Source of the DNA: Schumannella sp. 10F1B-5-1
GTDB taxonomy: Bacteria; Actinomycetota; Actinomycetes; Actinomycetales; Microbacteriaceae
DNA: 64,000 nt
NCBI RefSeq assembly: GCF_006517535.1
Contig: NZ_VHQH01000038.1
Coordinates: forward strand, 186,001-250,000
Reading direction: 5' to 3'
The position numbers were made by a program, and so were the translations under genes. Below are positions 51,327 through 64,000 of this stretch, piece by piece (position 1 is the stretch's first letter; each line of letters opens with the position of its first letter). A model generated the notes under the pieces. That model made no database searches. It was not told the origin of the DNA and was given only the letters and a program-made list of their open reading frames with translations.

Positions 51327-51872
51327 ATGGAGCGCGAAGCAAGTCCGGCATCCCCGACCGGCCCCGACGGCGGCGCCGATGAGGCGTTCGCCGGTACGAC
51401 CGCCGACCCTGCCGACCCCGCCGACCCCGCCGATCGCGCGGACCTCGCCGACCGCGCGGGCCGCGAGCTCGGCCAGGACCTGCGGCGCAGCATCGCCGCG
51501 ATCTACCGCCGCTTCCGCAGCCTGCGCGCGCAGGGCGAGCTCGGCGAGAGCGCGACCGAGGTGCTCGCGGCGATCACGGCAGCCGGTCCGCTGACGCTGA
51601 GCGAGCTCGCCGACCGCGACCGGGTCGCGCTCTCGACCATCAGCCAGACCGTGAACCGGCTCGAGAAACTCGGCTACGTCGTGCGCGAGCCCGACCGGGT
51701 CGACCGTCGTCGGGTGCGGATCGTGCCGACGGATGCTGGGGCCGCGATCGCGGCGAGCGACCGCGAGAAGCGGCACGCCTGGTTCGACCGGCTCATCGCC
51801 GAGCTCGACCCCGCCGACCGCGCGGCGCTCGAGCGCTCGGCGCGCATCCTGCGCGAGCTCGCCGAGGTCTGA
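51327..51872 (+). CDS. MarR-family transcriptional regulator
   Basis: A 181-residue regulator with a 45-residue low-complexity N-terminus (ADPADPADPADRADLADR), then a MarR winged helix: LTLSELADRDRVALSTISQT, VNRLEKLGYVVREPDRVDRR and the wing VRIVPTDAG. Divergent from an isochorismatase-like/MFS operon that it probably represses. Confidence 0.9.
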   Translation: MEREASPASPTGPDGGADEAFAGTTADPADPADPADRADLADRAGRELGQDLRRSIAAIYRRFRSLRAQGELGESATEVLAAITAAGPLTLSELADRDRVALSTISQTVNRLEKLGYVVREPDRVDRRRVRIVPTDAGAAIAASDREKRHAWFDRLIAELDPADRAALERSARILRELAEV

Positions 51873-51899
51873 GCCCCTCCCTGCGCTGCGTCGCGCGGT

Positions 51900-52085
51900 G
51901 TGCGCCGTGCGCCTGGCGTCGTGCACGGAGCCGGGCCCGCGATCGGATCGATCGGTCGCCAATTGTCGGCAGGAGGCCCGCAGACGGCGATCTACGTCGG
52001 CGTTCCTGCCGCGCTGGAGTCGTTCCGGGTGGCCGAGAAGGTCATCACCGAGATGCGCGGCGACGCTCCCGGTGCGGATGCGTGA
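51900..52085 (+). pseudogene. Possible gene remnant
   Basis: An ORF of 61 residues whose second half (TAIYVGVPAALESFRVAEKV, ending ITEMRGDAPGADA) has the look of a genuine protein C-terminus, while the first half does not. No start signal. Possibly the tail of a lost gene; not identified. The rest of 51873-52131 shows a TAGATT box at 52093-52098 for the GntR gene. Confidence 0.3.
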
Positions 52086-52131
52086 GGAGCGTTAGATTGA
52101 CGCAACCCCCGGAACCCGAAGCGAGCCGTTC

Positions 52132-52860
52132 ATGAGCACCCCCGCCAACTCGATCGCGATCTCCGGCCTGATCGCGCCGGTCGGCCGTGTCGCCGCGCCG
52201 CTGCGCGAGCAGGTCATCGGCCGTCTGCGCCAGGCGATCCGCGAGTTCGAGCTGCAGCCCGGGCAGCGCCTGGTCGAGCGCGAGCTGATCGAGTGGCTCG
52301 GCGTCTCGCGCACGACCGTGCGCGACGCCATCCGCGAGCTGGCGACCGAGGGCCTCGTCACCGTGGTGCCGCAGAAGGGCGCGGTCGTCGCGACGCCGTC
52401 GCTCGCCGAGGCGGAGGACCTCTACGAGGTGCGTGCCGGGCTCGAGTCGCTCATCGTGCGGCGCTTCGTCGAGCGGGCGAGCGACGAGCAGGTCGCACGC
52501 CTGACCGCGACGGTCGACGAGCTCGCCGAGGTGACGACCGACCAGACCACGATCCGCGAGCTGCTGATGGCGAAAGACGACTTCTATGTCGTGCTCGTCG
52601 AGGGCGCCGGCAGCGCCGCGCTGCAGCAGCTGCTCGAGAGCATCCAGGCGCGGGTGCAGGTGCTGCGCGCGACGTCGCTGTCGGAGAAGGGGCGGCCTAT
52701 GGAGGTCGTGCGCGAGCTGCGCGGCATCGTGGATGCGATCGGCCGCCGCGACGCGGAGTCGGCGTCGGCGCTGTGCGCCGTGCACGTGCGCACCGCCGCG
52801 ATCACGGCGCTGTCGCACCTGCGGGCCGAGCAGGCCGCGACGCTGTCGCCCGCATCCTGA
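52132..52860 (+). CDS. GntR-family regulator (FadR/FCD subgroup)
   Basis: A 242-residue regulator: an N-terminal GntR winged helix (PLREQVIGRLRQAIREFEL, ERELIEWLGVSRTTVRDAIR, VTVVPQKGAVVATP) and a helical FCD effector domain (DLYEVRAGLESLIVRRFVER, DDFYVVLVEGAGSAALQQLL). No catabolic genes adjoin it, so its target is unknown. Confidence 0.92.
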   Translation: MSTPANSIAISGLIAPVGRVAAPLREQVIGRLRQAIREFELQPGQRLVERELIEWLGVSRTTVRDAIRELATEGLVTVVPQKGAVVATPSLAEAEDLYEVRAGLESLIVRRFVERASDEQVARLTATVDELAEVTTDQTTIRELLMAKDDFYVVLVEGAGSAALQQLLESIQARVQVLRATSLSEKGRPMEVVRELRGIVDAIGRRDAESASALCAVHVRTAAITALSHLRAEQAATLSPAS

Positions 52861-52942
52861 GCGCGGCCGCCCTCGACTCGCGCCGAACCTGGGCGTCGGG
52901 GGTTCCCGGCCGCCAGGACCCTCTGTTACCCTCGACGGCTGC

Positions 52943-53707
52943 ATGACCCGCGCATCCACTCGACTCACTTCAGGCCGCTCCCGGTCAGCTGAGTCGACCC
53001 CGCGGGCCGCCCACCGCGTCGGCGGAACGCCCGACGTGTCGCTGCGTCGCCGGGCCCTCGTCGAGACCCTGATGGGCGCCGCGCTCGTCGCGAGCCTCAC
53101 CGTCACGCCGGCCGTCGGAGCGCACGCCTCGACCCGCAACGGCGAGCGGCACTTCGCGCCCGGCACGCCCGCGCAGATCCAGAGCGGTGACGTGCGCACG
53201 ACCGCCGAGCTCGACGCCGCGCTGACCGTCGACGGCGACGTCACCCCGAGCGACGTGACCCGCGACACCGTCATGGCGACCGCCGGAATCGAGACGCTCA
53301 AGCAGAGCGGGACGAACGCCGACTGGGCCAAGATGGTGCTCCTCTTCGGCGGCTGGAAGCAGACCGACGCCAACGTGACCGTGATGCTGCGCTGGATGCG
53401 CCAGGAGAACGGCGTGGACGACTGGTGGAACCGCAACAACCCGCTCAACAACGGCTACGGCTCGGGCGGCGGATCCGGCCTCGGCAGCTACACGAGTCTG
53501 GTGGATGCGGCGCGCTACTGCGCCGAGAACATCCAGAGCGGGCGCTACCCCGGCATCGTCGCCGGCCTCGACGCCGGCACCTCGGCCGACGCGACCGCGC
53601 AGGCGATCTGGGCCTCGCCGTGGGCGTCGAGCCACTACGCCAACGGCTCCCACTGGAGCACCCGCGAGGTGACGATCGTCAAGGCGCCCGTCGACGCCTG
53701 GGGCTGA
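52943..53707 (+). CDS. Secreted protein with lysozyme-like end
   Basis: A 254-residue exported protein. The signal-peptide core ALVETLMGAALVASLTVTPA, ending AHAS (about 63), follows an unusually long 35-residue N-terminus; GTG 53036 would give a normal signal peptide. The mature part has MLRWMRQENGVDDWWNRNNP, NNPLNNGYGSGG and SLVDAARYCAENIQSGRYPG, a pattern of muramidase/phage-lysin-like domains with a Glu in RQENG. Assignment to that fold is uncertain. Confidence 0.68.
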   Translation: MTRASTRLTSGRSRSAESTPRAAHRVGGTPDVSLRRRALVETLMGAALVASLTVTPAVGAHASTRNGERHFAPGTPAQIQSGDVRTTAELDAALTVDGDVTPSDVTRDTVMATAGIETLKQSGTNADWAKMVLLFGGWKQTDANVTVMLRWMRQENGVDDWWNRNNPLNNGYGSGGGSGLGSYTSLVDAARYCAENIQSGRYPGIVAGLDAGTSADATAQAIWASPWASSHYANGSHWSTREVTIVKAPVDAWG

Positions 53708-53766
53708 GCCCCGCATCCACTCGGGCTTGGCGGCCGGGCTCTGCTCGGGCGCTCGGGCCTCGTGAG

Positions 53767-54063
53767 TCAGGCGTCGAGCACGCTCAGGTGCACCGTGGTC
53801 AGGTCGCCGATCTCGAGAGAGTGCTTGCGGCGCACGGCGCCCTTGATCGGCAGCGAGTAGAGGTCGCCGTTCGGGAAGATCGACGTGCGCCAGCGCGTCG
53901 CGCCGATCATGACCTCGACGCGCACCGAGCCGAAGCCGCGAGGCGGCAGCACCTCCGACAGCTCGCGGATCTCGGCCGACGCCTCCTCGGGCACGCTCAC
54001 GAAACCCCAGTCCTCGCGGCGCACCTCCCACCGCCACAGCTGCGCCTCGAACTCGAACTCCAT
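53767..54063 (-). CDS. DUF1905-family protein
   Basis: A 98-residue small beta-barrel protein: MEFEFEAQLWRWEVRREDWG, VRVEVMIGATRWRTSIFP and LYSLPIKGAVRRKHSLEIGD, the DUF1905 signature. Role unknown. Minus-strand CACACT is 12 nt before the ATG, a weak leaderless box. Confidence 0.88.
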   Translation of the reverse strand: MEFEFEAQLWRWEVRREDWGFVSVPEEASAEIRELSEVLPPRGFGSVRVEVMIGATRWRTSIFPNGDLYSLPIKGAVRRKHSLEIGDLTTVHLSVLDA

Positions 54064-54293
54064 GCCCCGAGTGTGGCACCCGCGACCGACGTCGGCGGGG
54101 GCCGCCGCCGACGCGCGCCCGGCTCGGGATGCGGCTCGGGATGCGGGGGTGAACGAGGCTGTTCTCCGGGCTGACCCGCGATCACGGGCGAGGAGGGGTG
54201 ATTTTCCCTCGGGCCTCTTGCTCTACCCCCGAAGAGGGGGCACGATTCACACATCCCGGAGGCCACCCGAAAGCCGCCGGGGAGAGGGATCCC

Positions 54294-54827
54294 GTGCCCG
54301 CCTTCACCGAACTCGACTTCGATGACTTCCTCGCCGCCGACTACGGTCGCGCCGTGAGCGCCGTCGGCGTGGTCACGGGAGACCGCGGACTCGCCCGGCA
54401 GGCCGTGGAGGACGTGCTCATCGGGCTCGTCGCCCGGCCTCCGGCGCGAGTGATCGAGAACCGCATCGCCTGGGTCGTCGCCGTCGCGAGCGAGCGCGTC
54501 GACGAGCTGCGCCGCCGCGAGCGCGACGGCGACCTCGAGGGCGTCGAGAGCGACCCGGTCGCCGTGCATCGCGACCCGACGGCACCCGAGACCGGCAGCA
54601 TCCCGCTCTCTCCCGACACCGACCCCGGCCACACGATCGAGGTCGCGATGCTGCGGCGGCTGCGCGATCTGCCGATGCGCACGCGCCAGGTGTGCGTGCT
54701 CAGCTACCTGCTCGGGCTGTCGATCGAGCGCATCGCCGAGGGTCTCGGCGTCGCCGACACCGTGATCTCGCGCGAGCTGCAGACCGCGCGCGCCGAGCTC
54801 TTCCCGCCCCGCGAGGAGGCCGCATGA
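54294..54827 (+). CDS. RNA polymerase sigma factor-like protein
   Basis: A 177-residue protein with a weak region 2 (DFDDFLAADYGRAVSAVGVV ... RQAVEDVLIGLVARPP) and a clear region 4 (RDLPMRTRQVCVLSYLLGLS, IERIAEGLGVADTVISRELQ). The GTG at 54294 has GGGGAGAGGG 6 nt before it; the longer frame overlaps a CCCCC-GAAGA-GGGGG hairpin (54226-54240). It is coupled to a membrane protein by a 4-nt overlap, the usual sigma/anti-sigma layout. Confidence 0.78.
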   Translation: MPAFTELDFDDFLAADYGRAVSAVGVVTGDRGLARQAVEDVLIGLVARPPARVIENRIAWVVAVASERVDELRRRERDGDLEGVESDPVAVHRDPTAPETGSIPLSPDTDPGHTIEVAMLRRLRDLPMRTRQVCVLSYLLGLSIERIAEGLGVADTVISRELQTARAELFPPREEAA

Positions 54828-55798
54828 TCGTCAGCAGCGACGAGCGCCTGCGCCGGGCGCTGGCCTCGGCGGCGACCCCCACGGCCGTCGACCTGGATGC
54901 GCGGCGCGACGTGCTGCTCGACCGCATCGCGTCGGGCGACCAGGGCGTGACCGGCACGGGCGTGCCCGCATCCTGGCGTCGCCGCCGCTCGCGGCCGATC
55001 GTCGCGACGGGGGCGCTCGCCGCAGCTCTCGTGCTGGCCGGCGGCGTCGCCTTCGCGGCGACCGGCGGCGTGGGCGCTCGTCAGCAGACCTCGGCGCTCG
55101 ACGCGGCGCCCGTGGCGCGTGGCGCGGGCGACTCGGCGATCCAGTCCGACGCCGAGGTGCAGATCGGCTCGACGCCGGCGACGCAGCCCGCGGTGCCGGG
55201 CGCGGTCGCTCCGGCTCCGGCTCCCGCGCCGCGCTCCGACTCGGGCACGCGATCCGACTCGGGGCGCATCGCCTCGCGCAAGGGCTCGAGCTCGGGTGGT
55301 TCCGCGAGCGGCGGAGCGTCGGGTCGCGGCTCATCGAGCGGAAGCCCCGCCGGCGGGTCGACGCCCACGCCCGGTGGCTCGTCGTCGAGCGGCGGCTCCG
55401 GATCGGGCTCGACCGGCGGCTCGGGTTCGACCGGCTCCGGTTCGACGGGGTCCGGATCGTCCGGCTCGGGCTCGACCGGGGGCGGGAGCTCAACCGGCGG
55501 GGGTTCGACCGGAGGAGGCTCGACGGGCGGCGGCACCTCGGCGGGCGGCGGGTCGACCGGTGGAGGCTCGACGGGCGGGGGCTCGACCGGCGGGGGCTCG
55601 ACGGGCGGGGGCTCGACCGGCGGGGGAACCACGCCGACCGATCCGACTACGCCGACGGATCCGACGCCGACCGATCCGAACCCGCCGACGCAGCCCGAGC
55701 CGCCGGCCGACCCTCAGCCGCCGGCTCCGGTCATCCCCGTGATCCCGATCGTCGACGACCTGCTGCCGGGCGTGATCCCGAACCGGCCGATCCCCTGA
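54824..55798 (+). CDS. Putative anti-sigma factor with Gly/Ser/Thr repeat tail
   Basis: A 324-residue protein: a cytoplasmic N-terminus (DERLRRALASAATPTAVDLD, a helical sigma-binding candidate), one membrane helix (about 62-86, ATGALAAALVLAGGVAFAAT), then about 230 outside residues of Ala/Pro, Gly/Ser and GGGST repeats, ending in a Pro/Thr-rich spacer and VIPIVDDLLPGVIPNRPIP. The tail looks like a wall-spanning stalk. No zinc-binding HxxxCxxC motif is seen. Confidence 0.7.
   Translation: MIVSSDERLRRALASAATPTAVDLDARRDVLLDRIASGDQGVTGTGVPASWRRRRSRPIVATGALAAALVLAGGVAFAATGGVGARQQTSALDAAPVARGAGDSAIQSDAEVQIGSTPATQPAVPGAVAPAPAPAPRSDSGTRSDSGRIASRKGSSSGGSASGGASGRGSSSGSPAGGSTPTPGGSSSSGGSGSGSTGGSGSTGSGSTGSGSSGSGSTGGGSSTGGGSTGGGSTGGGTSAGGGSTGGGSTGGGSTGGGSTGGGSTGGGTTPTDPTTPTDPTPTDPNPPTQPEPPADPQPPAPVIPVIPIVDDLLPGVIPNRPIP
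55471..55628. repeat. 15-bp tandem repeats coding for GGGST
   Basis: About ten imperfect copies of a 15-bp unit (GGCGGGGGCTCGACC and variants) inside the putative anti-sigma gene. The unit is a multiple of three, so copy-number change would lengthen or shorten the tail without a frameshift. Confidence 0.75.
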
Positions 55799-55831
55799 TC
55801 GCATCCGCGGCTCCGACGCCTCCACGGCCGC

Positions 55832-56611
55832 TCAGGTCTGGCAGTGCGGGCAGGAGTAGACGACGCGCTCGGTCAGCTCGTCGGCGCCCAGCTCGCCCTG
55901 GCGGATTCGCGTGCCGCAGCGCCGGCACGGGCGGCCGCGGCGCCCATAGACCCAGGTGCGGTTGCCCGGCCGGGCGTCGCCGGTCGTGATGCGCTCCATC
56001 CGATCGCGGTTGATCGTGATGAGCCGGTGCGCCAGGTCGATCAGGCCCGGGATGTCGTCGACCTCGCCCATCGGGCGATGCGGGTCGATGCCGCGCAGGA
56101 ACAGCAGCTCGTTGGCGTAGACGTTGCCGAGGCCGGCGAGGTTGCGCTGGTCGAGCACCGCCACGAAGGCGGGGCGCTCGGCGTCGGCGCGCAGGTTCTG
56201 CTCGGCGACCACGGCATCCCAGTCGGGGCCGAGCAGATCGGGACCGAGGTAGCCGACGGTCGCCTCCTCCTCGTCGCGGCGGATCAGCTCGACGATGCCG
56301 AGCGCGAAGCCCACCGACTGCAGCGCGGACGTCGACAGGATGACGCGGGCCTGGTGCGCCGGGCGCTGCCACTTCTGCCCGGGCGAGTAGACCCGCCAGA
56401 TGCCCTCCATCTTGAGGTGCGTGTGCAGGGTGAAGTCGCCGATGCGGTGCAGCAGGTGCTTGCCGCGGGCGACGACCTCGTGCACGGTCTCGCCGCTCAG
56501 GTCGGCGGTGGCGAAGCGGGGCACCCGGAGATCGGATGCGGTCAGAACCTGGCCGGCCAGCGCACGATTCTGCTCGCGGGCGGCGCGGAAGACGGTGTCG
56601 CCCTCGGGCAT
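55832..56611 (-). CDS. nei: Endonuclease VIII-type DNA glycosylase
   Basis: A 259-residue Fpg/Nei-family base-excision enzyme. N-terminus PEGDTVFRAAREQNRAL (catalytic Pro2-Glu3), LHTHLKMEGIWRVY, LDQRNLAGLGNVYANELLF (helix-two-turn-helix) and a C-terminal zinc finger CRRCG ... CPHC. It removes oxidised bases. Separated by 9 nt from the upstream lhr gene, so co-transcribed with it. Confidence 0.93.
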   Translation of the reverse strand: MPEGDTVFRAAREQNRALAGQVLTASDLRVPRFATADLSGETVHEVVARGKHLLHRIGDFTLHTHLKMEGIWRVYSPGQKWQRPAHQARVILSTSALQSVGFALGIVELIRRDEEEATVGYLGPDLLGPDWDAVVAEQNLRADAERPAFVAVLDQRNLAGLGNVYANELLFLRGIDPHRPMGEVDDIPGLIDLAHRLITINRDRMERITTGDARPGNRTWVYGRRGRPCRRCGTRIRQGELGADELTERVVYSCPHCQT

Positions 56612-56620
56612 CCGGATCCC

Positions 56621-61666
<5,046 letters not shown>

Positions 61667-61763
61667 GTGCTCATCCTGGCAAGCGCCGCCGACATGCGTG
61701 CAGTGCGCACGGCGGGTGCTCAGGGCCGGTCCGGGACCTCAAGATGCGCCGCGCATCCACGCC

Positions 61764-62403
61764 TCAGCCCAGGCGCGCCGCCAGGAACGCGGCGATGTCG
61801 GTGATCTCCTGCGGCGACACCCCGTGCCCGAGCCCCGGGTACACGCGCTCGGTCAGCGTGGTGTGCGTGGCGAACCACGGGATGCTCCAATCGACCGACG
61901 AGATCGGGATCATCGCATCGGCGCTGCCGCGACCCCAGAACACCGGCGGCGGCAGCTCGCGCAGCCGCGCATCCCCGTCGTGCTCCTCGCGCGGTACGTA
62001 GCCGCTGAGGGCGACGGCGTAGTCGAAGCGCCGCGGTGCGAGGCGCAGCAGCTGGGCGGCCGTCATCGCCCCCTGGCTGAAGCCGAGCAGCCCGACGCCG
62101 GCGCTCGTGTCGACCTCGTCGAGCCAGGCGAGCACCGCCTCGGCCGCGTCATCGGCGACATCGCCGCTGACGTCGCCCGGGGTGTAGCCGCCGCGCGGGA
62201 ACCACGAGAACCCCGGTCCGTCGGCGATCGGAGCCCGCAGCGAGGCGATCGTCGCGCCGAGCGGCAGGTGCGGGGCGAGGCCGAACAGGTCGCCCTCGTG
62301 CGAGCCCATGCCGTGCAGCATCACCAGCAGCGGGCGGCCGGGGGCGCTCGGCCTCGGGGGTGCTCCAGAGCACGGCGTCGCGGTCGATCGTCAGCGGGGT
62401 CAC
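61764..62403 (-). pseudogene. Alpha/beta-hydrolase (carboxylesterase type), frameshifted near the N-terminus
   Basis: From GTG 62403 the frame reads TPLTIDRDAVLWSTPEAERP, then goes out of frame at a run of five G/C (62340-62344). From 62324 the next frame gives MLHGMGSHEGDLFGL, the oxyanion strand, and the full catalytic set: Ser in GFSQGAM, Asp in GSADAMIP and His in GLGHGVSP. One extra base explains the split. Minus-strand TAGGGT (first T at 62415) lies 12 nt before GTG 62403, so that is the real start. Either a mutation or a homopolymer reading error; translation from 62324 alone would lack the first strands. Confidence 0.75.
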
Positions 62404-62483
62404 GCTCCGACCCTAGGCGGCGCGTCCGACGGCGCGCAGTCCGGCGCGATCGCCAGCGCTCCACCCCGGAGACCCACCGCCCG

Positions 62484-62568
62484 TGACCGTCTCAAGGAGT
62501 TGCTGTGAATGGTGAGGCCGATGAGCAACGTGAGCCACAGGCGTGACAGCAACTCTCTGGGATGGTCA
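62484..62568. repeat. Dispersed palindromic repeat, copy 3
   Basis: Arms 62484-62509 and 62543-62568 pair imperfectly (about 20 of 26). The left arm is nearly identical to copy 1, and the centre GATGAGCAACGTGAGCCAC is in the same orientation as copy 1. The most diverged of the three. Confidence 0.8.
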
Positions 62569-62650
62569 CTGCATCCGGTGAACGGCGACCCGGGATGCGC
62601 GTTGCCGCGCCCTGCGCGGAACGGAGGCCGCGCATCCGTACGATCGGTGT

Positions 62651-63280
62651 ATGGCGAACGTGGGAACCCCCGACCGACCCGGCACCCCCGACGACGGATC
62701 CGGCGACGGCATCGGTGCCGGCCGTGGCGACGGGCTCGGCGGCGGCGCGGGCGACCCGCAGCCGAACTCGGCGTGGCTGAGCGATGTCGAGCTCGCCGAC
62801 ATCCGCCGCCGTCTCCCGCTGCTCTACGTCGAGGCGGTGCCGGTGCGCGTCGATGGGATGGGCGTGGTCACGAGCGTCGGCGTGCTGCTGCGCGCGAACG
62901 ACGCCGGCCAGATGACGCGCACGCTCGTCAGCGGACGCGTGATGTTCGGCGAGACCCTGCGCGACGCGCTGTTCCGTCACCTGGAGAAGGACCTCGGGCC
63001 GATGGCGTTCCCGCAGCTGCCGCCGAGCCCGGTGCCGTTCTCGGTCGCCGAGTACTTCCCGATCCCGGGCCTGTCGGCGTACGTGGACGAGCGGCAGCAC
63101 GCCGTCTCGCTCGCCTACGTCGTGCCGGTCACCGGCACCTGCGAACCCCGCCAGGATGCGCTCGAGCTGACCTGGATGACGCCCGCCGAGGCCTCGTCGC
63201 CCGACATCCACGCCGAGATGGAGGGCGGCCGCGGCACCCTGCTGCGCGCGGCGCTCGCGTCGGTGGGCGTGCTCGGCTGA
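62651..63280 (+). CDS. DUF4916 Nudix-like protein
   Basis: A 209-residue protein with a Gly/Asp/Pro-rich N-terminal 40 residues, then WLSDVELADIRRRLPLLYVE, VPVRVDGMGVVTSVGVLLRA, SGRVMFGETLRDALFRHLEK and LTWMTPAEA. The fold is Nudix-like, but the REUXEE box is degenerate (GETLRDALFRHLEKDLG), as in DUF4916. TACGAT (62639-62644) is 12 nt before the ATG. Confidence 0.85.
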   Translation: MANVGTPDRPGTPDDGSGDGIGAGRGDGLGGGAGDPQPNSAWLSDVELADIRRRLPLLYVEAVPVRVDGMGVVTSVGVLLRANDAGQMTRTLVSGRVMFGETLRDALFRHLEKDLGPMAFPQLPPSPVPFSVAEYFPIPGLSAYVDERQHAVSLAYVVPVTGTCEPRQDALELTWMTPAEASSPDIHAEMEGGRGTLLRAALASVGVLG

Positions 63281-63363
63281 GCCGCCACGCATTACGCGCC
63301 GCGCGCCACGCGCGCCCGGCGCGCCCGTGCGGTGCGGGGTCCCGCATCCCTAGGCTGATCCGC

Positions 63364-64000
63364 ATGACCGACACGCTGGGGTGGGGCATCATCGGCGCCG
63401 GCGGCATCGCCCGCGCCTTCGCGCGGCAGCTGCCGCAGAGCGCGACGGGCCGGCTGGTGGCCGTGGCGAGCCGGGAGCTCGCGCGGGCACGTGCCTTCGC
63501 CGAGGAGTTCGGCGGCGACGACGGTCCGGTGCCGCACGGCTCCTACGCTGATCTGCTCGCTGACCCGGCGGTGGATGCGGTCTATGTCGCGACGCCGCAT
63601 CCGCAGCATGCCGAGTGGGCGATCCGGGCGGCCCGGGCCGGCAAGCACGTGCTGGTCGAGAAGCCGATGACCGTCGATCCGGCGCACACGATGGCGGTGC
63701 AGCAGGCGGCGCGCGAGAACGGCGTCGTGCTGCTCGAGGCCTTCATGCACCGCGCGCACCCGCAGTGGCGCACGCTCGAGACGATGCTGCGCGACGGCGA
63801 GCTGGGGCGCATCCTGTCGGTGTCGGCGCACTTCGCCTTCGCGGGCTCGGACGAGCCCTCGCGCATCACCCTGCCCGAGCTGGCCGGCGGCGGCGTGCTC
63901 GACGTCGGCTGCTACACGCTCTCGGCCTTCACCCTGGTGGCGGATGCGACGGGTCACGATCTCTCGGCGGCCGCGCTGGAGCGAGCGCGGATCGCCACCG
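63364..64000 (+). CDS. Gfo/Idh/MocA-family NAD(P)-dependent oxidoreductase (partial)
   Basis: The first 212 codons; the gene runs off the right edge. Rossmann motif WGIIGAGGIARAFARQLP, YVATPHPQHAEWAIRAARAG, the signature HVLVEKPMTVD, and EAFMHRAHPQWRTL with the conserved catalytic His region, then GGGVLDVGCYTLS. Substrate (sugar or inositol-like) unknown. TAGGCT (63351-63356) is 13 nt before the ATG. Confidence 0.92.
   Translation, partial: MTDTLGWGIIGAGGIARAFARQLPQSATGRLVAVASRELARARAFAEEFGGDDGPVPHGSYADLLADPAVDAVYVATPHPQHAEWAIRAARAGKHVLVEKPMTVDPAHTMAVQQAARENGVVLLEAFMHRAHPQWRTLETMLRDGELGRILSVSAHFAFAGSDEPSRITLPELAGGGVLDVGCYTLSAFTLVADATGHDLSAAALERARIAT

Noticed and set aside
55471-55628. Possible CRISPR array (regular short repeats)
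   Set aside because: Units are 15 bp without spacers and encode GGGST in frame; a coding tandem repeat.

Overview
The window is high-GC chromosomal DNA of an actinobacterium, most likely a member of the Microbacteriaceae. The evidence is the panC-lysS-clpC-radA housekeeping order, mostly GAC aspartate codons with GAT concentrated in a GGATG(C) context, Lhr next to Nei, an Asp23/DUF2273/DUF6286-type cluster, and very many promoters whose -10 box lies a fixed 6 nt before the start codon (leaderless mRNAs). It is annotated from sequence alone; protein names rest on motif recognition, not database searches.

Layout. 0-2.7 kb: panC and lysS (pantothenate and lysyl-tRNA synthesis), with a divergent membrane-protein start cut by the left edge. 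2.8-9.8 kb: a block not seen in the usual lysS-lsr2-clpC order. It holds a small WXG100-like helical protein, a large protein with a type VII secretion signal (DPTPGDP), four tandem related proteins of unknown function (two soluble, two membrane anchored), three tiny membrane proteins and an XRE-regulator/mini-membrane-protein pair with a nested palindromic operator. 10-18.4 kb: clpC, an ArgA-like acetyltransferase, radA, Gly-rich envelope proteins and a secreted acid phosphatase with an internal duplication. 19.1-24.2 kb: a small genomic island integrated in tRNA-Ser(CGA). It is bounded by a 26-bp duplication of the tRNA 3' end, keeps only the tail of a tyrosine integrase, and carries a single about 1460-residue STAND-type NTPase with an N-terminal nuclease-like domain, very probably an anti-phage defence protein.

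24.3-42.9 kb is ordinary core and accessory metabolism: apt, VOC and DHFR-like proteins, an HxlR regulator, a DUF2254 protein, a HAD phosphatase, a membrane methyltransferase, a RimK-type glutamate ligase fused to a TrkA-C domain next to a RimB-like aspartic protease, an F420-type oxidoreductase, an SMR pair, and an ECF-sigma/Asp23 envelope-stress locus (38.9-42.9 kb). Around 31-33.5 kb lie two copies of an about 80-bp palindromic repeat, two fused gene remnants and a C12 tract. 43-53.7 kb: a GH16 glucanase, a divergent amine-metabolism cluster (agmatine deiminase and amidase against TetR and a PLP decarboxylase), an MFS pump with an isochorismatase-like protein opposite MarR, a GntR regulator and a secreted protein. 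54.3-55.8 kb: a sigma factor with a probable membrane anti-sigma factor that carries a Gly/Ser-repeat tail. 55.8-61.7 kb: nei and the giant helicase lhr. 61.7-64 kb: a frameshifted esterase, a third palindromic repeat, a Nudix-like DUF4916 protein and the start of a Gfo/Idh/MocA dehydrogenase cut by the right edge.

Best candidates for undescribed biology are the type VII-associated four-paralogue locus (3.4-8.7 kb) and the single-gene STAND island in tRNA-Ser. Supporting curiosities are the uniform leaderless promoters, the dispersed palindromes and the gene-remnant patch at 31.2-31.5 kb.
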